DNA of 64,000 nucleotides. Origin: JAPWJZ01 sp964575605 (GTDB lineage: Bacteria > Pseudomonadota > Alphaproteobacteria > Micavibrionales > UBA2020). The DNA lies in assembly GCA_964575605.1 (NCBI GenBank), contig CAZNRN010000015.1, positions 16,857-80,856 on the forward strand. The letters run 5' to 3'. Below the pieces are notes generated by a model. The model made no database searches. It was not told where the DNA came from and was given only the letters and a program-made list of their open reading frames with translations. Shown here piece by piece: positions 1-9,356 of the stretch (position 1 is the first letter of the stretch; each line of letters begins with the position of its first letter). A program made the translations under genes and the position numbers.

Positions 1-1911
1 CTTGCCGAAGCCGACGTCGCCGCAGATAAGGCGGTCCATGGCTTGGTCTTTATCAAGGTCTTCCATCACGTCGATAATGGCTTTTTGCTGGTCTTCGGTT
101 TCGGGATAGGGGAAACCGGCCGAGAATTTTTCGTAGGAGCCGTCATGCACGTGAATAGGCTCCGTCTTGCGCAGGATGCGCAGCGCTGCGATTTTCAGCA
201 GTTCGTTCGCCAGCGCCAGCAGGTCGCGCTTGACGCGCGCCTTGCGTGCCTGCCAGGCGGAGCCGCCCAGCCTGTCCAGCACCGCGCCCTGCTCCGCCGC
301 GCCATAGCGCGACAGCACGTCGAGGTTTTCGACGGGCACGAAAAGCTTGTCGCCGCCCGCGTAAATCAGTTTCAGGCAGTCGTGCGGGATATTGTCGACA
401 ACGACGGTTTCAAGCTTTTCGAACTGGCCGATACCGTGGTCTTCGTGGACGACGTAATCGCCTTCGTGCAGCTGGCTGATTTCGAAGACGAAGGCGTCGC
501 TTTTCTTTTTGCGCTTGGCCGTACGCGTCAGGCGGTCGCCCAGCATATCCTGTTCGGTCAGGACAGCGAGGCTGTCGGTTTCGAAACCGTGTTCGAGGCC
601 CAGGATGGCGATTTCGGTTTTGCCGCCGCCGAATTCGACCGGCAGGCCGTGTTCCTTGAATATCGCCTGCAGGCGATCGGCGGAGCCTTGGGAATAGGCC
701 AGCATGAGCACTTTTTTGCCGGCGGCCTGCAGTTTCACCACATGTTCGCGTATCGCGCCGTAAAGGTCGGCATCAGGCAGCGCGCGCACGTCGCCGAAAT
801 CGCGGCCCTTGCGCCCGCCGCCGTCCTTCTGCCCCGGCGAGGGGGAGAAAGGCGAAAGGTCGTAAACGTCATGCCCGCGCAACCGCACTTCCCATTCCGC
901 CTGCGGCAGGTAGAGGCTGTCCATCGGCACGGGGCGGTAGGCGGCGACGTGGTTGTCGTTTTTCTTGCGCGCGTAATCCGCTTCCATCATGCTGCGCCGC
1001 GCCTGATACAGGTCATCAACGGCCTTGGCGCGCTCGATATGCGCCTGCTCGACCTGATAATCGAGCGTGATAGTTGCGTCGGGCAGGTAATCGAACAGCG
1101 TTTCGAGCCCGCCGTAGTAAAGCGGCAACCAGTGTTCCAGCCCTGCGTATTTGCGGCCTTCGCTGACGGCCTCGTACAGCGGGTCGTCGTCGCGCACCGC
1201 GCCGAAAATTTCACGATAGGCCGCGCGGAAACGCGCGATGTTTTCCTGCGTCAGCAAGACTTCCGACACGGGATAGAGCGCGAGTTCGGTGCGTTCCTCG
1301 GTCGTGCGCTGGCTGAGCGCGTCGAAGGCGCGGATGCTTTCGATCTCGTCTCCGAAGGTATCGATGCGTAAGGGCTCGGATGAACCCGAAGGGAAAATAT
1401 CGATAAGGCCGCCGCGGATAGCGTATTCGCCCGCTTCCCGCACGGTTTCGGTGCGGTGGTAGCCGTTCGCCACCAGGAAATCCTGCATCTGCTTCATGTC
1501 GAGCGGGCCGTTGACGCGCGCGCCGAACACGGCGTTGCGCAATGCTGCCTGCGGCGGCAGGCGCTGGCCGATGGCGGCGACGGTTGTCAACACGATCAGG
1601 GGGCCGTTGCCTTTGCGGTGCAAGAGGTGCGAGAGCGCCTTCAGCCTCTCCCCCACCACATCCGCGGTCGGCGAGATGCGATCATATGGCAGGCAGTCCC
1701 AGGCGGGGAAGCGCAGGACCTCGACGTCGGCCGCGAAGAATTTCAGGCCTTCCGAAATCTCCTCGAACCGCAGGTCATCGGACGAGACATGCAAGACCAC
1801 CCGGCCACTTTCGCGCGCCAGTTTGGCCAGAAAAACAGAATCGTACCCCTCCGGTACGCCAAAAAGGGGGTACCGTTGCGGTTTTGCCTTCGGAATGGGG
1901 CTCTGTTGCAT
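1..1911 (-). CDS. mfd: Transcription-repair coupling factor Mfd, N-terminal part (runs off window start)
   Basis: Mfd removes RNA polymerase stalled at DNA lesions and recruits UvrA. The minus-strand frame is open from an ATG at 1911 (MQQSPIPKAKPQ) to base 1, giving 637 codons. The visible order fits the family: a UvrB-like N-terminal module (LRFPAWDCLPYDRISP near residue 70, EYAIRGGLIDIFP near 165), a CarD-like RNA polymerase interaction domain from about residue 478 (GDYVVHEDHGIGQF), and the start of the RecG-like translocase, cut just inside Walker A (ICGDVGFGK) at the window edge. The motor domains and UvrA-control C-terminus lie outside the window. The sdhE gene lies 33 bp upstream on the same strand. 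Family assignment is firm; the start is the first in-frame ATG. Confidence 0.95.
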   Translation of the reverse strand, partial: MQQSPIPKAKPQRYPLFGVPEGYDSVFLAKLARESGRVVLHVSSDDLRFEEISEGLKFFAADVEVLRFPAWDCLPYDRISPTADVVGERLKALSHLLHRKGNGPLIVLTTVAAIGQRLPPQAALRNAVFGARVNGPLDMKQMQDFLVANGYHRTETVREAGEYAIRGGLIDIFPSGSSEPLRIDTFGDEIESIRAFDALSQRTTEERTELALYPVSEVLLTQENIARFRAAYREIFGAVRDDDPLYEAVSEGRKYAGLEHWLPLYYGGLETLFDYLPDATITLDYQVEQAHIERAKAVDDLYQARRSMMEADYARKKNDNHVAAYRPVPMDSLYLPQAEWEVRLRGHDVYDLSPFSPSPGQKDGGGRKGRDFGDVRALPDADLYGAIREHVVKLQAAGKKVLMLAYSQGSADRLQAIFKEHGLPVEFGGGKTEIAILGLEHGFETDSLAVLTEQDMLGDRLTRTAKRKKKSDAFVFEISQLHEGDYVVHEDHGIGQFEKLETVVVDNIPHDCLKLIYAGGDKLFVPVENLDVLSRYGAAEQGAVLDRLGGSAWQARKARVKRDLLALANELLKIAALRILRKTEPIHVHDGSYEKFSAGFPYPETEDQQKAIIDVMEDLDKDQAMDRLICGDVGFGK

Positions 1912-1944
1912 TGTCGGGCCCTCTGTTTCAAGGGGCTTTATGTA

Positions 1945-2238
1945 TCACTTCGGCTTGTAAAAAGCCAATAAAAGCTGCACCGCCGCGTTATCCTCGGCGG
2001 GCGGCACGGGTTCCTGCCCTGTAATCCAGTTATATATGTCGGGATCGCTGTTGTTCAAGAAACGGTCGTACTGGTTAAGCGCGGCGTCTTCCATCGCCGG
2101 AATGTGGGCATCGGCGAACTTGCCCAGCAGCAGGTCAATCTCCCGCGTGCCGCGGTGCCAGCTGCGGAAGATAAGGCGCTTCCGTTTTATGGATATATTG
2201 TCCTCTGGCGCGGTTTCGGGCATAGTCGGGCATCTCAC
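1945..2238 (-). CDS. sdhE: FAD assembly factor SdhE (YgfY/CptB family)
   Basis: SdhE is a small cytosolic protein that promotes covalent flavinylation of the succinate dehydrogenase flavoprotein. The 97-residue product carries the family signature SWHRGTREIDLLLGKF in its first half and a conserved LNNSDPDIYNWITG stretch typical of the helical fold. The ATG at 2238 is preceded by GGAAAG at good spacing; an alternative ATG five codons in (2223) would give 92 residues, closer to the usual length. It lies directly upstream of mfd on the same strand, an association common in alphaproteobacteria, where recG, sdhE and mfd cluster. Function is inferred from the motif. Confidence 0.9.
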   Translation of the reverse strand: MRCPTMPETAPEDNISIKRKRLIFRSWHRGTREIDLLLGKFADAHIPAMEDAALNQYDRFLNNSDPDIYNWITGQEPVPPAEDNAAVQLLLAFYKPK

Positions 2239-2255
2239 TTTCCAAGGGTAACAAT

Positions 2256-2846
2256 ATGGCTGAAAAGAATTTCTTCAAGGACAATTTCGTGCTGTTCGTC
2301 GGGCTGGCGCTGCCGGTGCTGCTGATGATCGGCTTTATGGTGGTGAGTTCCCTGCCGCCCTCGGGCGAGGCGCCGAAATACGACCTCGTCTTCACCACCA
2401 ACGATTACCGCAACAACCAGGCCTCGCCCGTGTCGGTCAACCTTGTCGTGAAGAACGGCGTGCTGACGGCGCAATACACGAAGCTGAAAGGCGAGAACAA
2501 TTACGGCACCTACTGGCCGAGCCTCTACCTGTTCGACGCCAAAACGCAGGGCGTGCGCAAGCTGGAATTCGGCCTGCCCAAAAATACCGAGACGCATGAC
2601 GAAGTAGTCGAAGCCACCAAGGACATGAAACTGTCGACCGAGCTGAAATCGCCCGACGGTTACGAGCTGAGCGACAGTTACTACCGCCACGGCGGGCTGT
2701 TCAACGAAGTCTTCTTCGGCTGGGGCGGCGGATCGGGCAATACGACCATCACCAACGGTTCGCGCAACGTGAAACTGTCGCCCGACAACGGCCGTACATA
2801 CTTTTACACCGGACAGGCGCAGTTCATGGGATGGGTGACTCCGTAA
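2256..2846 (+). CDS. Membrane-anchored hypothetical protein, partner of the DUF2157-like gene
   Basis: The 196-residue product has a single N-terminal hydrophobic segment (about residues 10-32, LFVGLALPVLLMIGFMVV) followed by a soluble domain, so it is probably anchored in the inner membrane with most of the chain in the periplasm. The position and order match the GDYXXLXAXY-type proteins that often precede DUF2157 genes, but I cannot see that motif itself, so this is contextual. The stop codon overlaps the next start (TAATG at 2844-2848), which implies translational coupling. It is transcribed divergently from sdhE, with only 17 bp between the start codons. No enzymatic motif is visible. Confidence 0.75.
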   Translation: MAEKNFFKDNFVLFVGLALPVLLMIGFMVVSSLPPSGEAPKYDLVFTTNDYRNNQASPVSVNLVVKNGVLTAQYTKLKGENNYGTYWPSLYLFDAKTQGVRKLEFGLPKNTETHDEVVEATKDMKLSTELKSPDGYELSDSYYRHGGLFNEVFFGWGGGSGNTTITNGSRNVKLSPDNGRTYFYTGQAQFMGWVTP

Positions 2847-3784
2847 TGGCCAACCGTCAGGACGCACTGGACGACATCACCTCGCTGATGAAAAACCATA
2901 GCATCACGCTGGACGATATCGCGGCGGCGCTGAAGGGCGCGCCCGAAATACAGGCGAAACGCGGCGGCGGCATCCTTGCACGGCTGTTCGGCTACCTTGG
3001 CGGCTTGTTCATCATCGCGGGCATGGCCTATTTCATCGGCATGCAGTGGGACGACATGAACACCGCGGCGCGCATCATGGTGACGCTGGGTTCGGGTTTC
3101 TGCGTCTTTATCATGGCGATTACCTGCACCACGCGCGACAACCTTGAAAAAGCCTCGACCCCGCTGTTCCTGCTGGCCGCGATTCTGGAGCCGACGGGCA
3201 TTTTGGTTATGCTGAAAGAATTCTCCCGCGGCGGCAACCCTGAACACGGCATGCTTTTCATGTGCTGCGCCATGGCCATCCAGCAGGGCTTCACGTTCTG
3301 GGCGAAGGACCGCACGGTGCTGGCGCTCACCACCCTGTTCTTCGGCTGTTCGTTCTTTGCCATCGCCTTCGACCTGATGCATATCGGCACGAATGCAATA
3401 GGATTTACCATGGGCGCGTCGCTGGTCTGCATCGCCTACAGCCTTGGAAAATCCAAGCACAAGGCGCTGGCGCCGCTCTGTTACTTCTTCGGCTCCATCT
3501 TCTTCCTCTGCGCGGCGGGGGATGTGCTGAAGAACAAGCCCTATGAAATCCTGTTCTTCGGCCTGTCATGCTTTACCATCTTCCTGTCGACCGTGGTGCG
3601 CTCGGGCACGCTGCTGGCCGTGGGCACGCTGGTGACGCTGGGCTATATCGGGCATTTCATGTACGACCATTTCCGCGACAACCTTGCGGGGCCCATCGGG
3701 CTGATGGTCGTCGGCGTGCTGCTGATCGGCGCGGGCGTGCTGGCGGTGCGGATCAATAACAAATACATCAAGCAAAAGGGGTAA
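2846..3784 (+). CDS. DUF2157-like polytopic membrane protein
   Basis: The N-terminal 45 residues form a soluble helical segment (DDITSLMKNHSITLDDIAAAL) followed by a chain of hydrophobic segments, about eight, interrupted by short loops. This layout, a small cytosolic head then many transmembrane helices, is that of DUF2157 proteins, whose function is unknown. The ATG at 2846 overlaps the upstream stop by one base; an upstream in-frame start at 2831 would add five residues but overlap the previous gene more. It ends three bases before recG, so all three genes may be one transcript. The call rests on topology and context. Confidence 0.7.
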   Translation: MANRQDALDDITSLMKNHSITLDDIAAALKGAPEIQAKRGGGILARLFGYLGGLFIIAGMAYFIGMQWDDMNTAARIMVTLGSGFCVFIMAITCTTRDNLEKASTPLFLLAAILEPTGILVMLKEFSRGGNPEHGMLFMCCAMAIQQGFTFWAKDRTVLALTTLFFGCSFFAIAFDLMHIGTNAIGFTMGASLVCIAYSLGKSKHKALAPLCYFFGSIFFLCAAGDVLKNKPYEILFFGLSCFTIFLSTVVRSGTLLAVGTLVTLGYIGHFMYDHFRDNLAGPIGLMVVGVLLIGAGVLAVRINNKYIKQKG

Positions 3785-3787
3785 CCC

Positions 3788-5872
3788 TTGAGCGCGCGGC
3801 CTTTCGTCCTCGACCCTTTATTCCAGTCGACCAAGGCCGTGCCGGGCGTGGGCCCGCGCATGACCAAGCTGCTGGAAAAGGTGGCCGGGCCGCGCGTGTC
3901 GGATTTGTTCTGGCACCTGCCCGCGGGCGTCATCGACCGCCGCTATGCGCCCAAGCTGCGCGACGCGAAGCCCGACACTGTCGCGACGGTCGAGGTACGG
4001 GTTGAGGCGCATTTCCCGCCGAAACGACCGGGATTACCCTACCGCATCAAATGCACCGACGGCACGGGGTGGATAGACCTGACGTTTTTCCACGCGCAGG
4101 GCGATTACCTTGAAAACCAGTTCCCCGTCGGCGAGACGCGGGTGGTGAGCGGCCGCATCGAATTCTACAACAGCTATTTGCAGATGCCGCACCCCGATTA
4201 CGTCGCGACGCCCGAAACGCGTGACCAGATACCGGCCATAGAACCCGTTTATCCGCTCACCGCCGGCCTGACGCAAAAAGTTTCGCTGAAGATCATGCGC
4301 GCGGCGCTGGCCAAAATTCCGGTGCTGGAGGAATGGCTGGACCCTGCGCACAAGGCGCGCGAACAATGGCCCAGCTGGCACGACGCCCTGCAACAGGTAC
4401 ACAACCCGCAGGACGAGGGCTTTGTGTCGCCCGAACACCCCGCGCGCCAGCGCCTTGCCTATGACGAATTGCTGGCCAACCAGCTGACCATGGCATTGGT
4501 GCGCCAGAACCACAAAAAGCAAAAAGGCCGCGCACTGGCGGGCGATGAAGAACTGTACCAAAAAGCGCTGAAGTCCCTGCCCTTCGAGCTGACAGGATCG
4601 CAGGTATCGGCACTGAAAGACATCCGCGAGGATTTAACCCAGCCGCTGCGCATGCACCGCCTGCTACAGGGCGATGTGGGCAGCGGCAAGACGGCCGTGG
4701 CGTTCCTCAGCATGATTCACGCCATCGGTTCGGGCGCGCAGGCGGCCCTGATGGCGCCCACCGAAATCCTCGCCCGCCAGCACGAAAAGACGCTGACGCC
4801 GCTGGCGGCAAAGCTGGGACTGAAAGTGGTGACGCTGACTGGCCGCGACAAGGCAAAGGCGCGCAAGGAAATACTGGCCGCGATTGCGGGCGGCGAGGCG
4901 CATATCGTCATCGGCACCCATGCGCTGTTCCAGGAAGATGTGGAATTCAAGGACCTCGCCCTCGTCATCATCGACGAGCAGCACCGCTTCGGCGTACACC
5001 AGCGCATGATGCTGGGCGACAAAGGGCAGGCCGCCGACATGCTGGTGATGACCGCGACGCCCATCCCGCGCACGCTCACCCTGACCGTCTATGGCGATAT
5101 GGAGGTCAGCCTGCTGACCGAAAAACCGAAAGGCCGCCTGCCCATCGACACGCGCCTTGTCTCGGACGAGCGCATCGAGGAAGTGCTGGCGGGGCTGGAG
5201 CGCAAGATTGCGGCGGGCGACCGCATCTACTGGGTCTGCCCGCTGGTGGAGGAATCGGAGAAACTCGACCTTGCCGCCGCCGAAGAACGCTTCGCGAAAA
5301 TGGAATTCAGGTTCGAGCGCGTCGGCCTGCTGCACGGGCGCATGAAACCCGCGGAAAAAGACAAGGTGATGGAGCAGTTTGCAAAAGGCGAGCTGGATAT
5401 CCTCGTCTCCACCACCGTGATCGAGGTGGGCGTCGACGTGCCCGAGGCGACGGTGATGGTCATCGAGCATGCCGAACGCTTCGGCCTTGCCCAGTTGCAC
5501 CAGCTGCGCGGGCGCATCGGCCGCGGCACGGAGAAGTCGACCTGTATTTTGCTTTATAATTCCAATACCAACGAGGTTGCCAAGAAACGCCTGGCCACTA
5601 TCCGCGATTCCGAAGACGGGTTCTTTATCTCCGAGCAGGACTTGAAACTGCGCGGCGCGGGCGAGGTGCTGGGCACGCGCCAGAGCGGCCTGCCCGCCTT
5701 CCGCCTCGCCCATCCGGAATTCCATGCGGGGCTGATACCGACGGCCTTCGACGACGCGCGGCTGATTTTGTCACGGGACGAAAACCTGCTGTCGGAGCGC
5801 GGCCTTGCGCTGCGCACGCTTTTGTATCTGTTCGAGAGGGATACGGCGATTAAATACCTGCGGTCGGGCTAG
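3788..5872 (+). CDS. recG: ATP-dependent DNA helicase RecG
   Basis: RecG reverses stalled replication forks and processes branched DNA intermediates. The 694-residue product has normal family length. The wedge/OB domain fills about residues 1-180; Walker A (QGDVGSGKTAVAFL) lies near residue 293, the DEQH box (IIDEQHRFGV) near 393, motif III (TATPIPRTL) near 421, and motif VI (QLHQLRGRIGRG) follows an intact TTVIEVGVDVPEA segment. The start is TTG at 3788 (MSARPFVLDPLF), since no closer ATG matches the conserved N-terminus. It follows the DUF2157-like gene by three bases and converges on the FliL-like gene with a 4-bp overlap of the coding ends. Confidence 0.95.
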   Translation: MSARPFVLDPLFQSTKAVPGVGPRMTKLLEKVAGPRVSDLFWHLPAGVIDRRYAPKLRDAKPDTVATVEVRVEAHFPPKRPGLPYRIKCTDGTGWIDLTFFHAQGDYLENQFPVGETRVVSGRIEFYNSYLQMPHPDYVATPETRDQIPAIEPVYPLTAGLTQKVSLKIMRAALAKIPVLEEWLDPAHKAREQWPSWHDALQQVHNPQDEGFVSPEHPARQRLAYDELLANQLTMALVRQNHKKQKGRALAGDEELYQKALKSLPFELTGSQVSALKDIREDLTQPLRMHRLLQGDVGSGKTAVAFLSMIHAIGSGAQAALMAPTEILARQHEKTLTPLAAKLGLKVVTLTGRDKAKARKEILAAIAGGEAHIVIGTHALFQEDVEFKDLALVIIDEQHRFGVHQRMMLGDKGQAADMLVMTATPIPRTLTLTVYGDMEVSLLTEKPKGRLPIDTRLVSDERIEEVLAGLERKIAAGDRIYWVCPLVEESEKLDLAAAEERFAKMEFRFERVGLLHGRMKPAEKDKVMEQFAKGELDILVSTTVIEVGVDVPEATVMVIEHAERFGLAQLHQLRGRIGRGTEKSTCILLYNSNTNEVAKKRLATIRDSEDGFFISEQDLKLRGAGEVLGTRQSGLPAFRLAHPEFHAGLIPTAFDDARLILSRDENLLSERGLALRTLLYLFERDTAIKYLRSG

Positions 5873-6342
5873 TTCCGCTTTGACCCGGTCATCTGCACCA
5901 CCTGCAGCATCACATCGCGTACCTTTTCCGCGCCCATGACCCTTTGGGTCGTGGCGGCAAGGCGCGATTTGATTTCTGGCGCATCGAGGAGGCCTTGCGG
6001 CGTCATCAACCCGCCACCGATACCAAGCTGCCCGTAAAGTTCACTGATATAGGCGTCGGTGAGTTTCGGCAGCATATGCTCGACGTCGTCCTTCTGTCCG
6101 TAAGGCACTTCGAGCGAGATCACGAGGCTCACTTGGTGGGTCAGGCCGCGCGGCGTGATGACAGGCAGCACCAGAGGGCGCATCTCGACATATTCGAATT
6201 CGGGCGGCGGCTTGGCAGCGCCTGCCCCTTCTCCCCCGCCTTCCGCGCCATGTTCCTGCGCGAAAGCGGAACCGGGGCCCGCCAGCGCCAGTACGGCGAC
6301 GAGCAGGAAAATAGATAGCTTTTTAAGTAATTTATCGAACAC
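5869..6342 (-). CDS. FliL-like secreted/membrane-anchored protein
   Basis: The 157-residue product begins with a hydrophobic leader (IFLLVAVLALAGPGSAFA, about residues 11-28), then a Gly/Glu/Ala linker and a C-terminal domain (EMRPLVLPVITPRGLTHQVS... VRDVMLQVVQMTG) that resembles the periplasmic domain of FliL, the flagellar basal-body-associated protein that modulates stator function. No other flagellar gene is in the window, so it may be an orphan FliL or a related protein with another role. The gene lies downstream of the permease on the same strand. A 10-bp inverted repeat (6354-6383) lies just upstream of its ribosome binding site GGAGGG. The family call is moderate; the envelope location is well supported. 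Confidence 0.6.
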   Translation of the reverse strand: MFDKLLKKLSIFLLVAVLALAGPGSAFAQEHGAEGGGEGAGAAKPPPEFEYVEMRPLVLPVITPRGLTHQVSLVISLEVPYGQKDDVEHMLPKLTDAYISELYGQLGIGGGLMTPQGLLDAPEIKSRLAATTQRVMGAEKVRDVMLQVVQMTGSKRN

Positions 6343-6353
6343 GACCGCCCTCC

Positions 6354-6383
6354 AACTCCCTTCTATTTTGGACGAAGGGAGTT
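6354..6383 (-). promoter_or_regulatory. 10-bp perfect inverted repeat in the leader of the FliL-like gene
   Basis: Arms AACTCCCTTC (6354-6363) and GAAGGGAGTT (6374-6383) flank a 10-nt loop. On the minus strand the hairpin ends next to the GGAGGG ribosome binding site of the FliL-like gene. There is no T-run after it in that direction, so it looks more like an mRNA leader hairpin or a protein-binding dyad than an intrinsic terminator. Confidence 0.45.
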
Positions 6384-6429
6384 AACAGGAGGTAAAATCC
6401 CGTATTAACAGGCGGTCAGGCGCTTTTCC

Positions 6430-8067
6430 TTAGGCCTTTTTCGGATGCAGGTGGCTGTTGCGCATCGAGTACTCGAAATAGATCACGAGGCCGATGACGA
6501 GCCAGACCACGAAACGCACCATGGTTTCCAACGGCAGGAAGCAGATCAGCGCGCCGCAGGAAATAACACCCAGCACCGGAATCAGGATTCCGCCCGGTGT
6601 CTGGAAGTGGCGTTTCATTGTCGGGTTCTTCATGCGCAGCACGATCACACCGCCGCAGACCATGACGAAGGCCGCGAGCGTGCCGATGTTGACCAGCTCG
6701 GCCAGCGCGCCCAGCGGCACCATGCCTGCCATGAAGGCCATGATCAGGCCGCAGATGACGGTGGTGCGTACGGGCGTACGGGTCTTGTCGCTGACCTTGC
6801 CGAACATCGGCGGGAACAGGCCGTCGCGCGACATGGCGAGGATAATGCGGGTCAGGCCGTAATACAACACCAGCATCACGGTCGTCAGGCCCATGATAAC
6901 GCCGGTTGCGACCAGCGCCGCGCCGCCCTGAATGCCGATTTGCGTCAGCGCATAGGCGACGGGTGAGCCTTCCTTCACGTTCAGCGTATTATAGGGCACG
7001 ATGAGCGTCAGCAGGCCGGACACGATAATATAAATGACCGTGCAGAAGACTAGCGAGCCAAGGATACCGATCGGCACGTCCCGCTTGGGGTTTTTCGCTT
7101 CCTCGACGGCCGTCGAAACGGCGTCGAAACCCACATAGGCGAAGAAGACCAGCGAGGCCGCGGCAAGTATGCCGACCTTGCTGCCATCCGGCTTGGTTTC
7201 GAACCAGCCGAAGGGCATGAAGTCTTTCCACAGGTCAAAATTGATGTGGCTGAAGGCGAAGAAGATAAACAGCGCAATGGTGGCCAGCTTGATGGCGACC
7301 ATGGCCGCGTTCAGGCGCGCGCTCTGCTTCACGCCGCGCACCAGCAGCAGCATTAGGATAATGATGATGCCGGCGGCAGGCAGATTAATGATGCCGGGGT
7401 CGGCGACCTTGGTCGCGACTTCCGTTTTCGTGGCCGCGTCCAGAACCATGACGGTCTTGGTTGCCAGCGGGCCCTTGGTCAGCGCGGCAGGCAGCGAGAG
7501 GTCGACGTTCATGCCCTGCGACTGCAGCGCTTTCGAAAGCGCCGAAAGGCCGGTGTTGAAATAGCCCGACCAGCCGTTGGCGACGGCCGCGACGGAAACG
7601 CCGTATTCAAGGATAAGGTCCCAGCCGATAATCCAGGCGAAGAATTCGCCGAAGGCGGCGTAGGAATAGCCATAGGCCGAACCGCAGCCGCCAACGCTGG
7701 CGGCGAGTTCAGCATAGGCAAGCGCCGCGAAGGCGCAGGCCAGACCGGAAACCACGAATGAAATCACAACCGCAGGCCCCGCCTGCGTTGCAGCGGCGAT
7801 GCCTGTTAAAACGAAGATACCCGTGCCGATGATGGCGCCGATACCAAGGAGCGTGAGGTCCCATGCCGACAGGACGCTGGCGAGTTTCGGCCCGCCCAGT
7901 TCATCCGCATCCGGCATCTTGCAGCGGCCCGTGCCGGCGAGGTCGAATTTTTTCGACCAGAAGCGGTAGCACCAATAAACAAACCCTACGATCAGGAATA
8001 TCGCGAAGGCATGGGTCGCGAGATAGACAATATTCATATTCGAGAACTCTTCGGCGAGTGCGTGCAT
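6430..8067 (-). CDS. APC superfamily amino-acid permease (CAT/YfnA-like)
   Basis: This is an inner-membrane amino-acid transporter of the APC superfamily. The first helix carries the hallmark LTLLGIGAIIGTGIFVLTG, followed by GPAVVISFVVSGLACAFAALAYAEL, the family's helix 2-3 signature, and about twelve to fourteen hydrophobic segments in total. An extra N-terminal hydrophobic helix precedes the core, as in cationic amino-acid transporter-like bacterial permeases. I chose ATG at 8067 (MHALAEEFS) because GGAG lies just upstream and the first conserved region follows; the open frame extends 41 codons further without homology. Length is 545 residues. The substrate cannot be determined from the sequence. 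It is divergent from the AI-2E family gene. Confidence 0.9.
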   Translation of the reverse strand: MHALAEEFSNMNIVYLATHAFAIFLIVGFVYWCYRFWSKKFDLAGTGRCKMPDADELGGPKLASVLSAWDLTLLGIGAIIGTGIFVLTGIAAATQAGPAVVISFVVSGLACAFAALAYAELAASVGGCGSAYGYSYAAFGEFFAWIIGWDLILEYGVSVAAVANGWSGYFNTGLSALSKALQSQGMNVDLSLPAALTKGPLATKTVMVLDAATKTEVATKVADPGIINLPAAGIIIILMLLLVRGVKQSARLNAAMVAIKLATIALFIFFAFSHINFDLWKDFMPFGWFETKPDGSKVGILAAASLVFFAYVGFDAVSTAVEEAKNPKRDVPIGILGSLVFCTVIYIIVSGLLTLIVPYNTLNVKEGSPVAYALTQIGIQGGAALVATGVIMGLTTVMLVLYYGLTRIILAMSRDGLFPPMFGKVSDKTRTPVRTTVICGLIMAFMAGMVPLGALAELVNIGTLAAFVMVCGGVIVLRMKNPTMKRHFQTPGGILIPVLGVISCGALICFLPLETMVRFVVWLVIGLVIYFEYSMRNSHLHPKKA

Positions 8068-8176
8068 AGGTGGGCTCCGTGTGAATGATATGTCATTATA
8101 AGTAAACAAAAAGTCGCTGGGAAGACACCTTCTTGTGGTGTAACCTGTCTTTTGTAAATTGAGGGACGAAAAAGCG

Positions 8177-9286
8177 ATGCTGAAAAGCAAACTGAAAGAC
8201 CGGGCGCAATTCTACCAGCTGATCGGGGGCCTGGCCGCCGTAGCTTTGATTCTGCTGGGATGCCTGGTCATCCTGATGCCGTTCTTCCCTGCTATCCTGC
8301 TTTCCACCATCTTCACGCTCGCCACCTGGCCTGCCTTCGAATGGCTGAATGCGCGACTGAAACAGCGCACCGCCTTGGCGGCGACCCTGATGACCCTCGC
8401 ACTGGCTGCGTGCTTCATCGCGCCCCTTGTGATTATCGGCACTTCGATCGCCGACAACTATACCAAGATATATGACGGTATACTGAATTTCCTGTCCGGC
8501 GACACCAGCAAGAACGCGGAGCAGCTGGCCTCGGTCAAATACATCGGCCCCTACCTTGAAAAAGGCTGGCTGACGGCGATGTCGGACAAGGCCAAGCTGA
8601 TGGAGAACCTGAAGGAATACGCCAAGCCGACGTCGGCGCTCCTGCTGCGCCTCGGCTCGACCATCGGCACCGGTATGCTCGACATTACCTTGGGCGTTAT
8701 CATCTCATTCTTCTTCTTCCGCCACGGCACCCATGTGGCGGTGCGCGTGCGCGCGCTGATCGACACCTTCGGCGGCGAACAGGGGCAGAAGCTGCTGAAA
8801 GTTTCCAAGAACACGCTGATCGGCGTCGTTTACGGTATTCTAGGCACTGCGCTGTTGCAGGGCGTGGTAGCCGCGATCGGGTTCATGATTACCGGCGTTC
8901 CGGGCGCGACCTTCCTTGGCTTGATGACCTTCTTCCTGTCGCTGGTGCCGATGGGCCCGCCGCTGATCTGGGGCCCCGCCGCGCTCTGGCTTTTCTCGGA
9001 AGGCAATACCTGGCCCGCCATTATCCTTGCGGTCTGGGGTGCGGCGGTGGTCGGCTCCATCGACAACTTCATGAAGCCCTGGTTCATCAGCCGTGGTTCG
9101 GACATGCCCTTGCTCCTCGTCCTGCTCGGCATCATGGGCGGCGCGCTTGCCTTTGGCTTCATCGGCTTCTTCATCGGGCCCACCCTCCTCGCCCTCGCCT
9201 ATTCGCTGGTGCTGGAATGGACCTCGACCCGCGGCACCAAGCCGTCGGAAGACACGCCGCCCGCAACCAAGGCTGCCAAGGGGTAA
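8177..9286 (+). CDS. AI-2E family transporter (PerM/UPF0118)
   Basis: A polytopic inner-membrane protein of the AI-2E transporter (UPF0118/PerM) family, members of which export small molecules or act as ion antiporters; the substrate here is unknown. N-terminal paired hydrophobic segments, a central soluble region (about residues 90-150) and the conserved C-terminal helices with LSLVPMGPPLIWGPAALWL and GSIDNFMKPWFISRG are all present. That last motif is the best family signature. The ATG at 8177 follows GAGGGA (8161-8166) at ideal distance, so the upstream TTG at 8159 is unlikely. An intrinsic terminator follows the stop. Length 369 is normal. Confidence 0.9.
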   Translation: MLKSKLKDRAQFYQLIGGLAAVALILLGCLVILMPFFPAILLSTIFTLATWPAFEWLNARLKQRTALAATLMTLALAACFIAPLVIIGTSIADNYTKIYDGILNFLSGDTSKNAEQLASVKYIGPYLEKGWLTAMSDKAKLMENLKEYAKPTSALLLRLGSTIGTGMLDITLGVIISFFFFRHGTHVAVRVRALIDTFGGEQGQKLLKVSKNTLIGVVYGILGTALLQGVVAAIGFMITGVPGATFLGLMTFFLSLVPMGPPLIWGPAALWLFSEGNTWPAIILAVWGAAVVGSIDNFMKPWFISRGSDMPLLLVLLGIMGGALAFGFIGFFIGPTLLALAYSLVLEWTSTRGTKPSEDTPPATKAAKG

Positions 9287-9304
9287 CAATCATCTGCGCC
9301 AACA

Positions 9305-9340
9305 AAAAACCCCGCGCCAGATGGCCGCGGGGTTTTTGTT
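9305..9340 (+). terminator. Intrinsic terminator after the AI-2E family gene
   Basis: A 12-bp stem pairs AAAAACCCCGCG (9305-9316) with CGCGGGGTTTTT (9326-9337), followed by GTT. The A-rich 5' side makes it able to stop transcription from the minus-strand gene ending at 9357 as well, so it is probably bidirectional. Confidence 0.9.
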
Positions 9341-9356
9341 TTGCCAGCCTTAAAGC

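Noticed and set aside
43..1371. Plus-strand open frame of 442 codons at the left edge
   Set aside because: It is antisense to mfd, whose domain motifs read through on the minus strand.
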